Of a stretch of DNA of 25,112 nucleotides, positions 16,323 to 24,386 are shown piece after piece. The DNA comes from Phycisphaerales bacterium UBA2402 (lineage in GTDB: Bacteria; Planctomycetota; Phycisphaerae; Phycisphaerales; UBA1924): assembly GCA_002343715.1 (NCBI GenBank), contig DDSA01000153.1, positions 1-25,112 of the forward strand, written 5' to 3'. The notes beneath the pieces are model-generated. The model saw only the letters and a program-made list of their open reading frames with translations, had not been told where the DNA came from and ran no database searches. The number at the start of each line of letters is the position of its first letter. Within the stretch, counting starts at the first letter, position 1. The translations under genes and the position numbers were made by a program.

Positions 16323-17462
16323 TCAGGTTGACGCCGCGGCGAGTGCGTCCTTTGTGCGGGCGTGGCGAACCTCGCCCTCGTGCGTAATGGTCGCGGCGGA
16401 GAGAATCTCATCCTTCAGGTCGAGCACGAACCCGCTCCCTTTGGAGTACGCGAGGAGCAGGTTGGTCATGTTCCTCGACCAGAGACGGCTGGCATCGGCG
16501 GGCATGGTGGAGGGAAGGTTCAACGGTGCGGCGATGGTCACGCCGTGCGCGGTGATGCTCTCTCCCGGGCGAGAGAGTTCGCAGTTGCCGCCCCCTTCAG
16601 CCCCCAGGTCCACGATCACCGAGCCGGGCTTCATCGAGCGCACCATCTCGGCGGAGATGAGCCGGGGCGCGGTGATGCCCCCGATCAGCGCGGTGGTGAT
16701 GACCGCGTCGGACTTGGTGCACTGTTCGGCCAGCAACGCTCGCTGCCGGGCGGTGTCCTCGGCGGAGAGTGCCGCGGCGTAGCCGCCCCCAGCGGCGGCG
16801 CTTTGGACGAGCTCGATGCCGACGTACTTGGCCCCCACGCTCTCGATCTGTTCCTTGACCTCGGGACGGACATCGGTGGCGAAGACCTGCGCCCCCAGGC
16901 GGCGAGCCGTGGCGATGGCCTGCAGGCCCGCCACGCCCGCGCCGATCACAAAGAACTTCGCGGGGAAGATGGTTCCCGCCGCGGTCATGAACATGGGGCA
17001 GTACGTCGGCAACGCCATCGCGGCGATGAGCGCACCGCGGTAGCCGGCGATGTTCGCCATCGAACTGAGCGTGTCCATCGACTGGGCCTTGGTGGTGCGG
17101 GGGATCGCGTCGGTCGAGATCGCGGTGATGCCGTGCTTCGCGAGCGCCCGCATGAGGCGCGGATGGCGGGTGGGCATGAGCGACCCGATGAGCACCTGAC
17201 CCCGACTCAGGGCCGCGGCTTCTAATTCCGTCGGGGCGCCAAGCCGGAGCACGATGCCCGCGCCCGCGAGGGCCGAGGCTGCATCCGGCGCAACGGTCGC
17301 TCCCGACGCGGTAAAGGCCTCATCGGTGAAAAAGGCCCGCTCACCCGCGCCCTGCTCGATGGTGATGGCGTAACCGGAGGCGGTGAGTTTCTTGACCGAT
17401 TCGGGCGCAAGGGCGATGCGTCGTTCACCGTCCGCCGTTTCTTTCAGGACCGTGAGTTTCAT
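16323..17462 (-). CDS. pntA1: NAD(P) transhydrogenase subunit alpha-1 (NAD-binding)
   Basis: A 379-residue cytosolic protein, domain I of the transhydrogenase. It begins MKLTVLKETADGERRIALAP as in alanine dehydrogenase/PntA proteins. It carries RTTKAQSMDTLSSMANIAGY (about 122-141) and a Rossmann loop GAGVAG at 174-179, with D197 in place to hold the NAD ribose. GSVIVDLGAEGGGNCELS is also characteristic. It binds NAD(H) and passes hydride to domain III of pntB. The ATG at 17462 matches the family N-terminus; the open frame runs back to 17591 but that part is unconserved. No clear ribosome binding site precedes it, so a leaderless or non-canonical start is possible. It is the first gene of the operon and diverges from the alpha/beta hydrolase gene. 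Confidence 0.95.
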   Translation of the reverse strand: MKLTVLKETADGERRIALAPESVKKLTASGYAITIEQGAGERAFFTDEAFTASGATVAPDAASALAGAGIVLRLGAPTELEAAALSRGQVLIGSLMPTRHPRLMRALAKHGITAISTDAIPRTTKAQSMDTLSSMANIAGYRGALIAAMALPTYCPMFMTAAGTIFPAKFFVIGAGVAGLQAIATARRLGAQVFATDVRPEVKEQIESVGAKYVGIELVQSAAAGGGYAAALSAEDTARQRALLAEQCTKSDAVITTALIGGITAPRLISAEMVRSMKPGSVIVDLGAEGGGNCELSRPGESITAHGVTIAAPLNLPSTMPADASRLWSRNMTNLLLAYSKGSGFVLDLKDEILSAATITHEGEVRHARTKDALAAAST

Positions 17463-17564
17463 GGTGTGTGCTGTCTGAGTCGATCGAGAATAGTCACTCT
17501 CACGCCGCCGCGCCAGCTGGTGAGCCCCGATTCTCCGCATCGCGGCCGCACGAGGGAGGATGAC

Positions 17565-19136
17565 ATGATTGATGCGGCGCTCGAGAGACAAGGCATGGAT
17601 TGGCGTGCGTCCATACCTTTGCCCATGCCTGCCAGATCACGGCTTCGTTCGCGAGCGACGCGGATCGCCCTCTACGCCGTCCTGAACTTGACGGTCATCT
17701 CGTTGATCGTGGCGTTTACCGTGGTCCGGGTATGGGTGGCATATGCACGGTCATTGCCCGACCTGAACGGGTGGCACGTTCAGCGCCCGCCCGATGAGTT
17801 CCGCGCCCGTGATGAGGCCCGCGGTGAGACATTCGATCAGTACCTGGCGAGGGAGGAGCGGGTCTTTGACCAACTCGATCGTCTCTGCCGGGGACCGTGG
17901 TCCGCTGAGCGTGTCGGGTCGTATTGCAGGTTTCAGGCGGCATCACCCTGCTTTCCGGGCCATCTCTTCGAGCGGAACTGGAACCGCACCTTTGTGCTCG
18001 AGGCCGATCCGCCGCGGGCGGGAGCGCTGCTCGTGCACGGCTTGAGCGATTCGCCCTATTCGTTGCGTTCCCTCGCGCTGGCGCTGCACGCCCGGGGCGT
18101 GACGGTGATCGGTCTGCGCGTGCCCGGGCACGGCACCTGCCCCGCGGCCTTGGCGCGAGCGACTTGCGAAGATTGGTCCGCCGCGGTGCGTGTCGCGATG
18201 CGAGGCCTGGCCGAGCGTGTGCCTCCTCGGACGCCGCTGCTCATGGTCGGGTACTCCAACGGCGGTGCGCTCAGTGTTCAGTACGCCGCTGAGACGGTGG
18301 GGGATCCGAGCCGCCCCTGTCCCGTCGGCCTGGTGCTGATCTCGCCGATGATCGGTATCACGCCGCTCGCGGGTCTGACGGAGTTGTACCCCGCGGTGAC
18401 GCCGTTCAGCGGAGAGCCGAAGCTCGCCTGGTCCGCCGTGCAGCCCGAGATCGACCCGTTCAAGTACAGTTCATGGCCGATCAATGCGAGTCTGCAGGGG
18501 TATCGCCTCACCCAGATACTACGGGCACGGCTCGATGCGCTGGCCGCGGCGGGCCGGATGGGTGAACTTCCGACCATCCTCGCGGTGCAGTCCGCGGCGG
18601 ACTCCACGGTGGTGGTCGGGGCGCTGGTCGATGAACTGATGGCGAAGTTGCCTCCCGGCGGGGGCGAACTGATCCTGTTCGATATCAACCGGGCATCGAG
18701 GCTGGAGGGACTGCTGAAGCGCGACTACGGGGCGGACCTGGCGGCGAGCCTGTCGAAGGAGGGCATGCCGTATAGCCTGACGCTGGTGACCGGCGGCGAA
18801 CCCGGCACACCGGGGCTGATCGCCAAATCGCGACGGGGGGCCGTGCGGAGTGAAGAGGCATTGACGATGTCGTGGCCGCGAGATGTCTTCTCGCTCTCGC
18901 ATGTCGCGCTGTCGATCGCGCCGGATGATCCGGTCTACGGGAGCGAGGGCGACTCGCCGCTCTTGCCGCTCGGGCGTCTGCACGCACGGGGTGAGCACGG
19001 CGTGCTGGCGATCTCCGAAGGACTCCTGATGCGGCTGCGCAGCAACCCCTTCCACGCATGGACGCAGGACAAGATCCTCGCGTGGATGGAAGCGAGGATC
19101 GACCCGAACGCTCCCGCATCCGGCGGCCCACCATAA
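17565..19136 (+). CDS. Membrane-anchored alpha/beta hydrolase
   Basis: A 523-residue protein with one N-terminal membrane helix (about 34-58), after a basic cytosolic tail, and a large extracytoplasmic hydrolase. The alpha/beta-hydrolase core has LLVHGLSDSP (157-164) for the oxyanion region, the nucleophile elbow GYSNGG with Ser231, a candidate acid D346 in QSAADSTV and a candidate catalytic His446 in SLSHVALS. Several cysteines near 108-129 suggest disulfides. Likely an esterase or lipase of the serine-hydrolase class; the substrate is unknown. The ATG at 17565 is supported by GAGGGAGGA ending 4 bases upstream; an open frame back to 17466 has no such site. It diverges from pntA1 with about 100 bases between the starts, and a tRNA-Leu gene follows 15 bases after its stop. 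Confidence 0.85.
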   Translation: MIDAALERQGMDWRASIPLPMPARSRLRSRATRIALYAVLNLTVISLIVAFTVVRVWVAYARSLPDLNGWHVQRPPDEFRARDEARGETFDQYLAREERVFDQLDRLCRGPWSAERVGSYCRFQAASPCFPGHLFERNWNRTFVLEADPPRAGALLVHGLSDSPYSLRSLALALHARGVTVIGLRVPGHGTCPAALARATCEDWSAAVRVAMRGLAERVPPRTPLLMVGYSNGGALSVQYAAETVGDPSRPCPVGLVLISPMIGITPLAGLTELYPAVTPFSGEPKLAWSAVQPEIDPFKYSSWPINASLQGYRLTQILRARLDALAAAGRMGELPTILAVQSAADSTVVVGALVDELMAKLPPGGGELILFDINRASRLEGLLKRDYGADLAASLSKEGMPYSLTLVTGGEPGTPGLIAKSRRGAVRSEEALTMSWPRDVFSLSHVALSIAPDDPVYGSEGDSPLLPLGRLHARGEHGVLAISEGLLMRLRSNPFHAWTQDKILAWMEARIDPNAPASGGPP

Positions 19137-19151
19137 ACTCGGACAACACGA

Positions 19152-19236
19152 GGCCCCGTGGCGGAACGGCAGACGCAGCGGACTTAAAATCCGCTTCTCC
19201 GAAAGGGGAGTGTGGGTTCGAGTCCCACCGGGGCCA
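19152..19236 (+). tRNA. tRNA-Leu, anticodon UAA
   Basis: The cloverleaf can be folded by eye. The acceptor stem is GGCCCCG/CGGGGCC with discriminator A. The D arm is GCG...CGC. The anticodon stem is GCGGA/TCCGC with loop CTTAAAA, so the anticodon is TAA and reads UUA. A long variable arm (CTCC GAAA GGGG) is typical of class II leucine tRNA. The T arm is GTGGG-TTCGAGT-CCCAC. The 3' CCA is not encoded; TTG follows. Confidence 0.95.
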
Positions 19237-19277
19237 TTGAAATTACCGGCAATCGCGGTGTATAAGAAAGTCAACCT

Positions 19278-19690
19278 ATGCCGCCGATTTTGCACGATTC
19301 CTCCGCACACCCTACAGGGTCCGAAGGGCTCCAAGCATGGCCGCACAAGCGGTATCGATCGAAGTAGCCGAATTCGAAGTAGCTCTACAAGGACTTTCCG
19401 TACTTCCACATTCTCGCGGGTACTTTGCTTCGAGGATCCGCAGGATGGTTATTTCTTCTGGCGTATGGGCGAGGAGCAGATGATCCACACGTGCTGCGAA
19501 GGGGGCATCTACGTTTGCCCAGGAGACACTCGGTACCACATGGGATGTGGCAGGCAGAATCAGCATGAAAATTCGATCCGTGTGAATCCTGGACGAGAGT
19601 GTGCGAGCGTAATAGAATACCAAAGGATCCAATAGTAAAATATTGGTGTTCAGCGAGATCCGATGGACGGATAAGGAAGAGGAGACAAGA
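19278..19690 (+). pseudogene. Decayed VOC/glyoxalase-family gene remnant
   Basis: No single frame holds a complete protein here, but pieces of one family appear in order in three frames. AVSIEVAEFEVAL (from about 19349) is in the first frame, YKDFPYFHIL (about 19392) in the second, and VLCFEDPQDGYFFWRMGEEQMI (given here in brief; about 19421-19484) in the third. GRISMKIRSV and then SEIRWTDKEEETRNEV (about 19550-19700) return to the first frame, with stop codons between. In this order they resemble the beta-alpha-beta-beta-beta units of vicinal-oxygen-chelate proteins (bleomycin-resistance or glyoxalase type). Several frameshifts and stops mean no working product. The 141-residue open frame 19210-19635 starts inside the tRNA and is not a normal gene. 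Family assignment is by eye and moderate at best. Confidence 0.4.
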
Positions 19691-19691
19691 A

Positions 19692-20393
19692 ATGAAGTCA
19701 ATGTATATTCTGGCGTTTTATGCCTGCACCGGTGTAGCACACGCGACCATCGTTCAGGTTCAGGCGCGATGTAATATCTTCGGCGCGGGATATGCGGTGC
19801 CTCCTGCTCCGGGTGGCGGTGGCGGGGGAGTATTGCCGATCATGGTTCCGGTCGCATATGTTCCTGGAGGTTATGTTTGGCTTTCCTCCGTGACTGGACA
19901 GGTGAGCGCTGGGGCTGTATTTCCTTTGCACGGGGCTGATGGCGGGACGTCCGCGAGTGGAACGACCGATGTTCTGTCGTGGGGCGGGATTTCAGGGCTG
20001 ATCCACGATAATCGCACTCTCTTTTTGACAGGCGTGTTTCTAGGTCCGTCAAGCGCGAGTAATCCTGCACCGCCGCGGCTGAATGTGACGAATGCAAACA
20101 GTCAAGTTGAGTTTTCGCCACTCATCGCGCAGTCGTTCTTCATGGGTGATGGGCGTGATGCCTCTGATACGGAGCAGCGTTTTTACATCCCGTTCGGCGC
20201 AACACGCTTGTTCCTCGGGTTTGTCGATGCGCTGGACTTTGGGAATCCAACGAGTAATCCCGGCCACTATGCTGACAACTCTGGGCACATCATGGCGACT
20301 GTGAATGTGCTGCCGGCACCGGCGGGTGCATTAGTTGGGTTGGGATTGATGGGCACACTATGTCGCAGGCGGCGAGGCATGAGTTGCGTGTGA
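19692..20393 (+). CDS. Exported protein with PEP-CTERM-like sorting signal
   Basis: A 233-residue protein. Residues 1-18 (MKSMYILAFYACTGVAHA) are a signal peptide. The middle is Gly/Pro/Ser-rich with beta-strand character (VWLSSVTGQVSAGAVFPLHG, RFYIPFGATRLFLGFVDA); the FIPxGATRLFLGFxDA-type stretch recurs in many PEP-CTERM proteins. The C-terminus has the tripartite sorting signal: LPAPA, a hydrophobic helix GALVGLGLMGTLC, then RRRR. The central motif is P-A-P where the canonical form has P-E-P, a variant seen in planctomycetes. An exosortase encoded elsewhere would process it. The ATG at 19692 follows AGGAAGAGGAG 7 bases upstream. Its base composition is more AT-rich than the genes to the left of the tRNA. 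No enzymatic motif is seen. Confidence 0.8.
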   Translation: MKSMYILAFYACTGVAHATIVQVQARCNIFGAGYAVPPAPGGGGGGVLPIMVPVAYVPGGYVWLSSVTGQVSAGAVFPLHGADGGTSASGTTDVLSWGGISGLIHDNRTLFLTGVFLGPSSASNPAPPRLNVTNANSQVEFSPLIAQSFFMGDGRDASDTEQRFYIPFGATRLFLGFVDALDFGNPTSNPGHYADNSGHIMATVNVLPAPAGALVGLGLMGTLCRRRRGMSCV

Positions 20394-20790
20394 TGTGACG
20401 ATCGAGATTGCGACTCGTCGGATCAGAGGATCTGGTGCGTAACACTTCACCCGTTCGCGGCATTTCTCTCCAACAAGGGGGGTGTTACCTCGTGGCGTTC
20501 GAGAGACGCGTTCAGACTGTGAATGCAGGCTTACACGATGCGAAAAAATCTCGCGGAGAGCCGCGGAATACATGCCGAGGCGGGGTTGGCGTTGCAGACG
20601 GGTATCGTGCTGCAACAGGTGGGACATCAGCTCAGGACCGGCCGAGTCACGAAGCAGGATGATCACGAAGCATGCGATGATCAGCGGGTCCAAGTGGATT
20701 GTGGGGACTACAAGGAAGTTCTTGGCGACGCATCAATATGGATGGCGGACTGAGTTATTGTCGATGTTATGACACGCTCCCTTGCCCCCC
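20394..20790. other. Gene-poor stretch after the PEP-CTERM-like gene
   Basis: Several short open frames exist on both strands (for example minus 20358-20693, hydrophobic start, and plus 20523-20753), but none shows a ribosome binding site, a recognisable domain or consistent codon bias. An inverted repeat GTAACAC/GTGTTAC lies at 20439-20445 and 20482-20488. The region may be remnant DNA between the PEP-CTERM-like gene and the convergent sulfatase gene. Confidence 0.4.
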
Positions 20791-23490
20791 TTATCGCTTC
20801 GCTGTATCTATTGGATCAGGCTCCGGTGCGGCGATAGGCGGCACTTCCGCCGAGGGATCAGATTCCGATTGCATCGGTTCGATATTGAAGGCGACCCTGT
20901 TGATCTCACCGGTGAACTTGAACGGAACACTGTAGCGGTACTCCAGCATCGCGATGCCTGTACGCGTATCGCTGCCGACGTCAAAGCTCTCATCCTCCGG
21001 GTAGGTGATCGGGGTTCCGTGCTTCATGGAGTTCCGGGCCACTTCCGTGCCATTCACCCAAAGCACGCCTTTGCCGCTCTTGCCCAGGCCCGGTTCATCG
21101 GGCTTGTACTCGAACACGATGGTGTGCTTGCCCTCGCCGAGCGCTGGCCCGGACCAGACCGTGCGTTTGAGATTGAGCAGGTTGTAAAGGAATACCGGCT
21201 TGCCACGCCCGATGTTCATCACGCTGGTGGCGAACACAGCGATCAGCAGCAGAGCGGCGGAGCCGACCATGAGTTGACTGAACCTCAGTTTGAAGCCGGT
21301 CCATTTCTTGCTCTGACCTCGCCACAGCAGCAGCAAGCCGAGTACCAGCACCGCCCACCCCAGCACCCGGAAGAAGGCCGTCTCGCCCCACCAATGGAAG
21401 GCGGGGCTGAAAAACAGACCGTAGCCGCCGAAGCGGCCGCCCTCGGTAACGATCATCCCTTCCGCGCCGCCCTTGGGGATCGTGACCTCGGCGGTGATGG
21501 TATAGGGCCTGTTCAGCGTGTTCGGAGCGCCGCTCTTGGGAATCCCGCTTACCGGCGCGGTGTACACGAACTCCGTCCGGCCTGCAGTGAGGCTCGGTTT
21601 CGGAGCGTTCCACCGTGCCAACGTCCGGTTATCGAGCGGGAGCACATCGTGCTTCTCGGCTTCGGCGTAGAAAATATCCTGCATCTGCTTCAGTTTGGCC
21701 GGTTCTTTGGCCGCGAGGTCATCAGACTGTGTGGGATCGACTTCCACGTGGTAGAGTTCCCACATGTACCCGGTGATCACATCGGGCGCGGGCTTGGAGC
21801 TGAGTTCCCACGGGAGCGTCGCCGGGGTCGTGCAGGCCACCCACCCTTCGTGATAAATGGCGCGGTTGCCCAGCATCTCGAAGTATTGCGTTGTTCGGGT
21901 CGAGGGGGTCTCAGCGCCGGATTTGCCCCAGGTGTACACCATGCTGACACCGTCCATGGGGCGCTGGGCTGTGCCGTTGATCGTCTCGGGCTGTTGGATG
22001 CCTGCCGCATCGAGGATCGTGGGTGCGATGTCGATCATGTGGTGGAACTGGTCGCGAATCCCGCCCACATCGGTGATGTGTCCAGGCCACGACATGGCCA
22101 CGCCTTGTTTGGTGCCGCCAAAGTGCGATGCCACCTGCTTCACCCACTTGAACGGCGTGCTCATCGCCCACGCCCAGGGCGCGGCGTGGTGCGGAAACGT
22201 CTTCTCCGATCCCCAGAAGGGATACCAGAGGTACTGCGCTGCAATGGGTACTGCTACACCGTTGAAAGTAGTGAACTCGTTGGGCGTGCCGTGGAGCATC
22301 CCTTCAGCGCTCGCGCCGTTGTCGCCGCTGATGTAGATGATCAGCGTGTTGTCAAGTTCGCCAAGGTCCTCGACAGCCTGGATGACACGGCCGATTTCGT
22401 GGTCGGTGTAGGCGAGGTACGCCGCGTACACGTTCATCTGCCGGACGAAGAGTTTCTTTTCCGCCTCGCCCAGCGAGTTCCACGAAGGCAGTGTGTCGGG
22501 CCAATCAGTGAGTTGCGCGTTCTCCGGTAAGATCCCGAGCCGCTTCTGGTTGGCGAAAATAGTTTCGCGGAGTTTATTCCAGCCGCCATCGAAGAGTTTC
22601 ATGGCGCTGATCTTCTGGATCCATTCCTCGGTCGGGTGGTGCGGTGCATGGGTGCCGCCGGGGACGTAGTACACCAGGAACGGTTTTTCGGGCGCGACCG
22701 CCTTGATGTTCCGCATGTACTGGATCGCCTCGTTGGCCATCTCGGTCGTCAGGTTCCAGGTGCCAGGCTCCTTGCCCTCGAAGGGATAGATAGGCGTCGT
22801 ATTACGGAACAGGTTCGGCTGCCATTGGCTGGCGTCGCCCCCGACAAACCCATAGAAATACTCAAAGCCCATGCCTACTGGCCATTGGTCGAATGGCCCC
22901 GCGGCGGTAGCCTGATAGGATGGAGTGTTGTGATTCTTACCGAACCAGGAAGTCGCGTAACCGTTGTCCTTCAGAATGTTTCCGATGGTGCCGTTGGCTT
23001 TCAGTATGATCGAGTCGTACCCCGGAAACCCGGTGATGATCTCACCCACCACGCCGAAGCCGGCCACGTGGTGATTCCGCCCGGTGATCAGGGCCGCCCT
23101 CGTCGGAGAGCAGAGCGAAGTGGAATGGAAGTTCGTGTAACGAAGGCCTGCTCTCGCGACGCGGTCCAGCGCCGGGGTGGGGATGACACCTCCGAACGTC
23201 TCCGGCGCGCCGAAGCCGCAGTCGTCTGTCATGATGAGCAGCACGTTGGGCGCGCCTTTGGGCGGCACGACTCGCGGCGCCCACCACGGGGTTGAATCGG
23301 TGGCCTTCAGTTTGATCACGCCACCGAATGGTGGATTGGGGGGGGGGAGGTGCTTGCCGTCCGTGGTGGTGGTTGCGTCCGGTGAACCGGGTGTTCCGGT
23401 GGTCTGCTGGGCCGATGCCACCGCCGGGCAGATAAAAAGCAGCGCGGTTACGAGGAGCGTGAGCGTGAGCAGGTGGCGCCTTGTATTCAT
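20791..23490 (-). CDS. Arylsulfatase (FGly type) with internal membrane hairpin
   Basis: An 899-residue exported sulfatase. A signal peptide covers residues 1 to about 27 (ALLFICPAVASA). The alkaline-phosphatase-fold domain has metal ligands D89/D90 in IMTDDCGFG, the signature CSPTRAALITGR at 127-138 whose Cys127 is converted to formylglycine, HAPHHP near 281, and GDNG at 389-392. These indicate calcium-dependent hydrolysis of sulfate esters outside the cytoplasm. The C-terminal domain (from about 640) resembles that of large Pseudomonas-type arylsulfatases (GGRFGGYGL, GKPVFLYNLLNLKRT, EYRYSVPFKFTGEINR), but about 70 residues (about 693-762) with two membrane helices interrupt it. The ATG at 23490 has only a weak ribosome binding site and lies 28 bases after the upstream membrane-protein gene, so coupling is likely. 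Maturation needs a formylglycine-generating enzyme, not seen here. Confidence 0.93.
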   Translation of the reverse strand: MNTRRHLLTLTLLVTALLFICPAVASAQQTTGTPGSPDATTTTDGKHLPPPNPPFGGVIKLKATDSTPWWAPRVVPPKGAPNVLLIMTDDCGFGAPETFGGVIPTPALDRVARAGLRYTNFHSTSLCSPTRAALITGRNHHVAGFGVVGEIITGFPGYDSIILKANGTIGNILKDNGYATSWFGKNHNTPSYQATAAGPFDQWPVGMGFEYFYGFVGGDASQWQPNLFRNTTPIYPFEGKEPGTWNLTTEMANEAIQYMRNIKAVAPEKPFLVYYVPGGTHAPHHPTEEWIQKISAMKLFDGGWNKLRETIFANQKRLGILPENAQLTDWPDTLPSWNSLGEAEKKLFVRQMNVYAAYLAYTDHEIGRVIQAVEDLGELDNTLIIYISGDNGASAEGMLHGTPNEFTTFNGVAVPIAAQYLWYPFWGSEKTFPHHAAPWAWAMSTPFKWVKQVASHFGGTKQGVAMSWPGHITDVGGIRDQFHHMIDIAPTILDAAGIQQPETINGTAQRPMDGVSMVYTWGKSGAETPSTRTTQYFEMLGNRAIYHEGWVACTTPATLPWELSSKPAPDVITGYMWELYHVEVDPTQSDDLAAKEPAKLKQMQDIFYAEAEKHDVLPLDNRTLARWNAPKPSLTAGRTEFVYTAPVSGIPKSGAPNTLNRPYTITAEVTIPKGGAEGMIVTEGGRFGGYGLFFSPAFHWWGETAFFRVLGWAVLVLGLLLLWRGQSKKWTGFKLRFSQLMVGSAALLLIAVFATSVMNIGRGKPVFLYNLLNLKRTVWSGPALGEGKHTIVFEYKPDEPGLGKSGKGVLWVNGTEVARNSMKHGTPITYPEDESFDVGSDTRTGIAMLEYRYSVPFKFTGEINRVAFNIEPMQSESDPSAEVPPIAAPEPDPIDTAKR

Positions 23491-23518
23491 AGGTGGAAGT
23501 ACTTTCGTGTGTGATTGT

Positions 23519-23881
23519 TCAGGAGGGCGTTTTCGCTCCGGACCACCCGTACACCAGCAGCAAGGTCATGATCGCGTGCGCCGCAACCGCAGGCCAGAGC
23601 AGGAGTCCTTTCGCATCGCCGCCGAGGCCCAGGAGCGAGAGGTAGATCGTCGCCGCAAGGCTGTACACCAGCATGCCCAGTTGCGCGGGCTTGGCCGCTG
23701 CGCCGGGCCAGCACGCCAGCCCGAAACCTAAGAGCGCGAAACCAGCGATACGACACACGATGATGCCCGTGCCTTCGACTGTCGCTCCGAGCAGAAGCCC
23801 GGTCACAAGCTGCGGGCTCAACACCAAGGCCAGTCCGGTCAAAGCCTCAGCGATTGCGGATACTTCAAGTACGCGACGCAT
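23519..23881 (-). CDS. Small four-helix membrane protein upstream of sulfatase
   Basis: A 120-residue, very hydrophobic protein with four predicted helices: about 8-30 (AEALTGLALVLSPQLVTGLL), 38-58 (IVCRIAGFALLGFGLACWPG), 66-86 (LGMLVYSLAATIYLSLLGLG) and 93-114 (LLWPAVAAHAIMTLLLVYGW). It has no signal peptide beyond the first helix and no catalytic residues that I recognise; the architecture is DoxX-like in a loose sense. It precedes the sulfatase by 28 bases on the same strand, so the two are probably one transcript. The ATG at 23881 is fixed by an in-frame stop (TAA) two codons upstream. A TATAAT box at 24043-24038 on the same strand could be its -10 element, with about 150 bases of leader. 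Confidence 0.7.
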   Translation of the reverse strand: MRRVLEVSAIAEALTGLALVLSPQLVTGLLLGATVEGTGIIVCRIAGFALLGFGLACWPGAAAKPAQLGMLVYSLAATIYLSLLGLGGDAKGLLLWPAVAAHAIMTLLLVYGWSGAKTPS

Positions 23882-24386
23882 GAATTACATTCGATGACGG
23901 TCTACTCGCTTTAGGAGTTCCATGCTGTGAATGCCGGCACAAATAAGCGGAACTCTCACCGAAGTCGGATTCAACTACAGGCTATCTAACCTACCCAAAA
24001 CTTCTTCAACCCGCTGTTTATATTTCGGTTGATTTTCATTATAGCCGCCGGTCAGGTTTACATTAGCGGAGTACGTTGCCGTACCGCCGATTGCACCAGG
24101 CCCGTGGCGTGTGAGGACCAGTAAAAAGCAGCCGAGTATGGCCTGAACACTCCGGCTGGACGTCGTTGAATAGCCTCCGCAAAGGCCTTCGTGCCGATGT
24201 CACCCAACGGGCTTCCGGGAGTTTGTATCGCTTGTTGCGGAACACTCCATGGTTCAATGCCTGATCATCGTAAGTTGAAGCGATGCGGACTTCGCGTTCG
24301 GTGCTGGATGAATATGAACACGGAGTTCATTCTGACTTCCGTGCTGCAGGAGCACCTCGTGCGGCTCATTTCAATGTAGATTCCTG
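23882..24386. other. AT-richer intergenic or remnant region
   Basis: No intact gene was found. On the minus strand two protein-like frames overlap: one ends VEEVLGRLDSL and stops near 23980, another contains LGDIGTKAFAEAIQRRPAG and stops near 24073. Neither has a start with a ribosome binding site. On the plus strand, from about 24190, pieces resembling an SpoIIE-type phosphatase appear in shifting frames (see the pseudogene that follows). The left part should hold the promoter of the membrane protein/sulfatase pair. Confidence 0.4.
24038..24043 (-). promoter_or_regulatory. Possible -10 box for the membrane protein/sulfatase operon
   Basis: The minus strand reads a perfect TATAAT here, in an AT-rich stretch about 150 bases upstream of the ATG at 23881. 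No good -35 box was found at the usual 16-18 bases, so the promoter call is weak. Confidence 0.3.

Noticed and set aside
15391..16782. Plus-strand open frame (463 aa) across pntB, pntA2 and pntA1
   Set aside because: It spans three convincing genes on the other strand and shows no domain.
19210..19635. Open frame of 141 residues as an intact gene
   Set aside because: It begins inside the tRNA-Leu gene, has no ribosome binding site and only its middle resembles a known family; treated as part of a relic.
20782..22530. Plus-strand open frame (582 aa) opposite the sulfatase gene
   Set aside because: Composition is typical of a shadow frame; the sulfatase on the minus strand explains the region.
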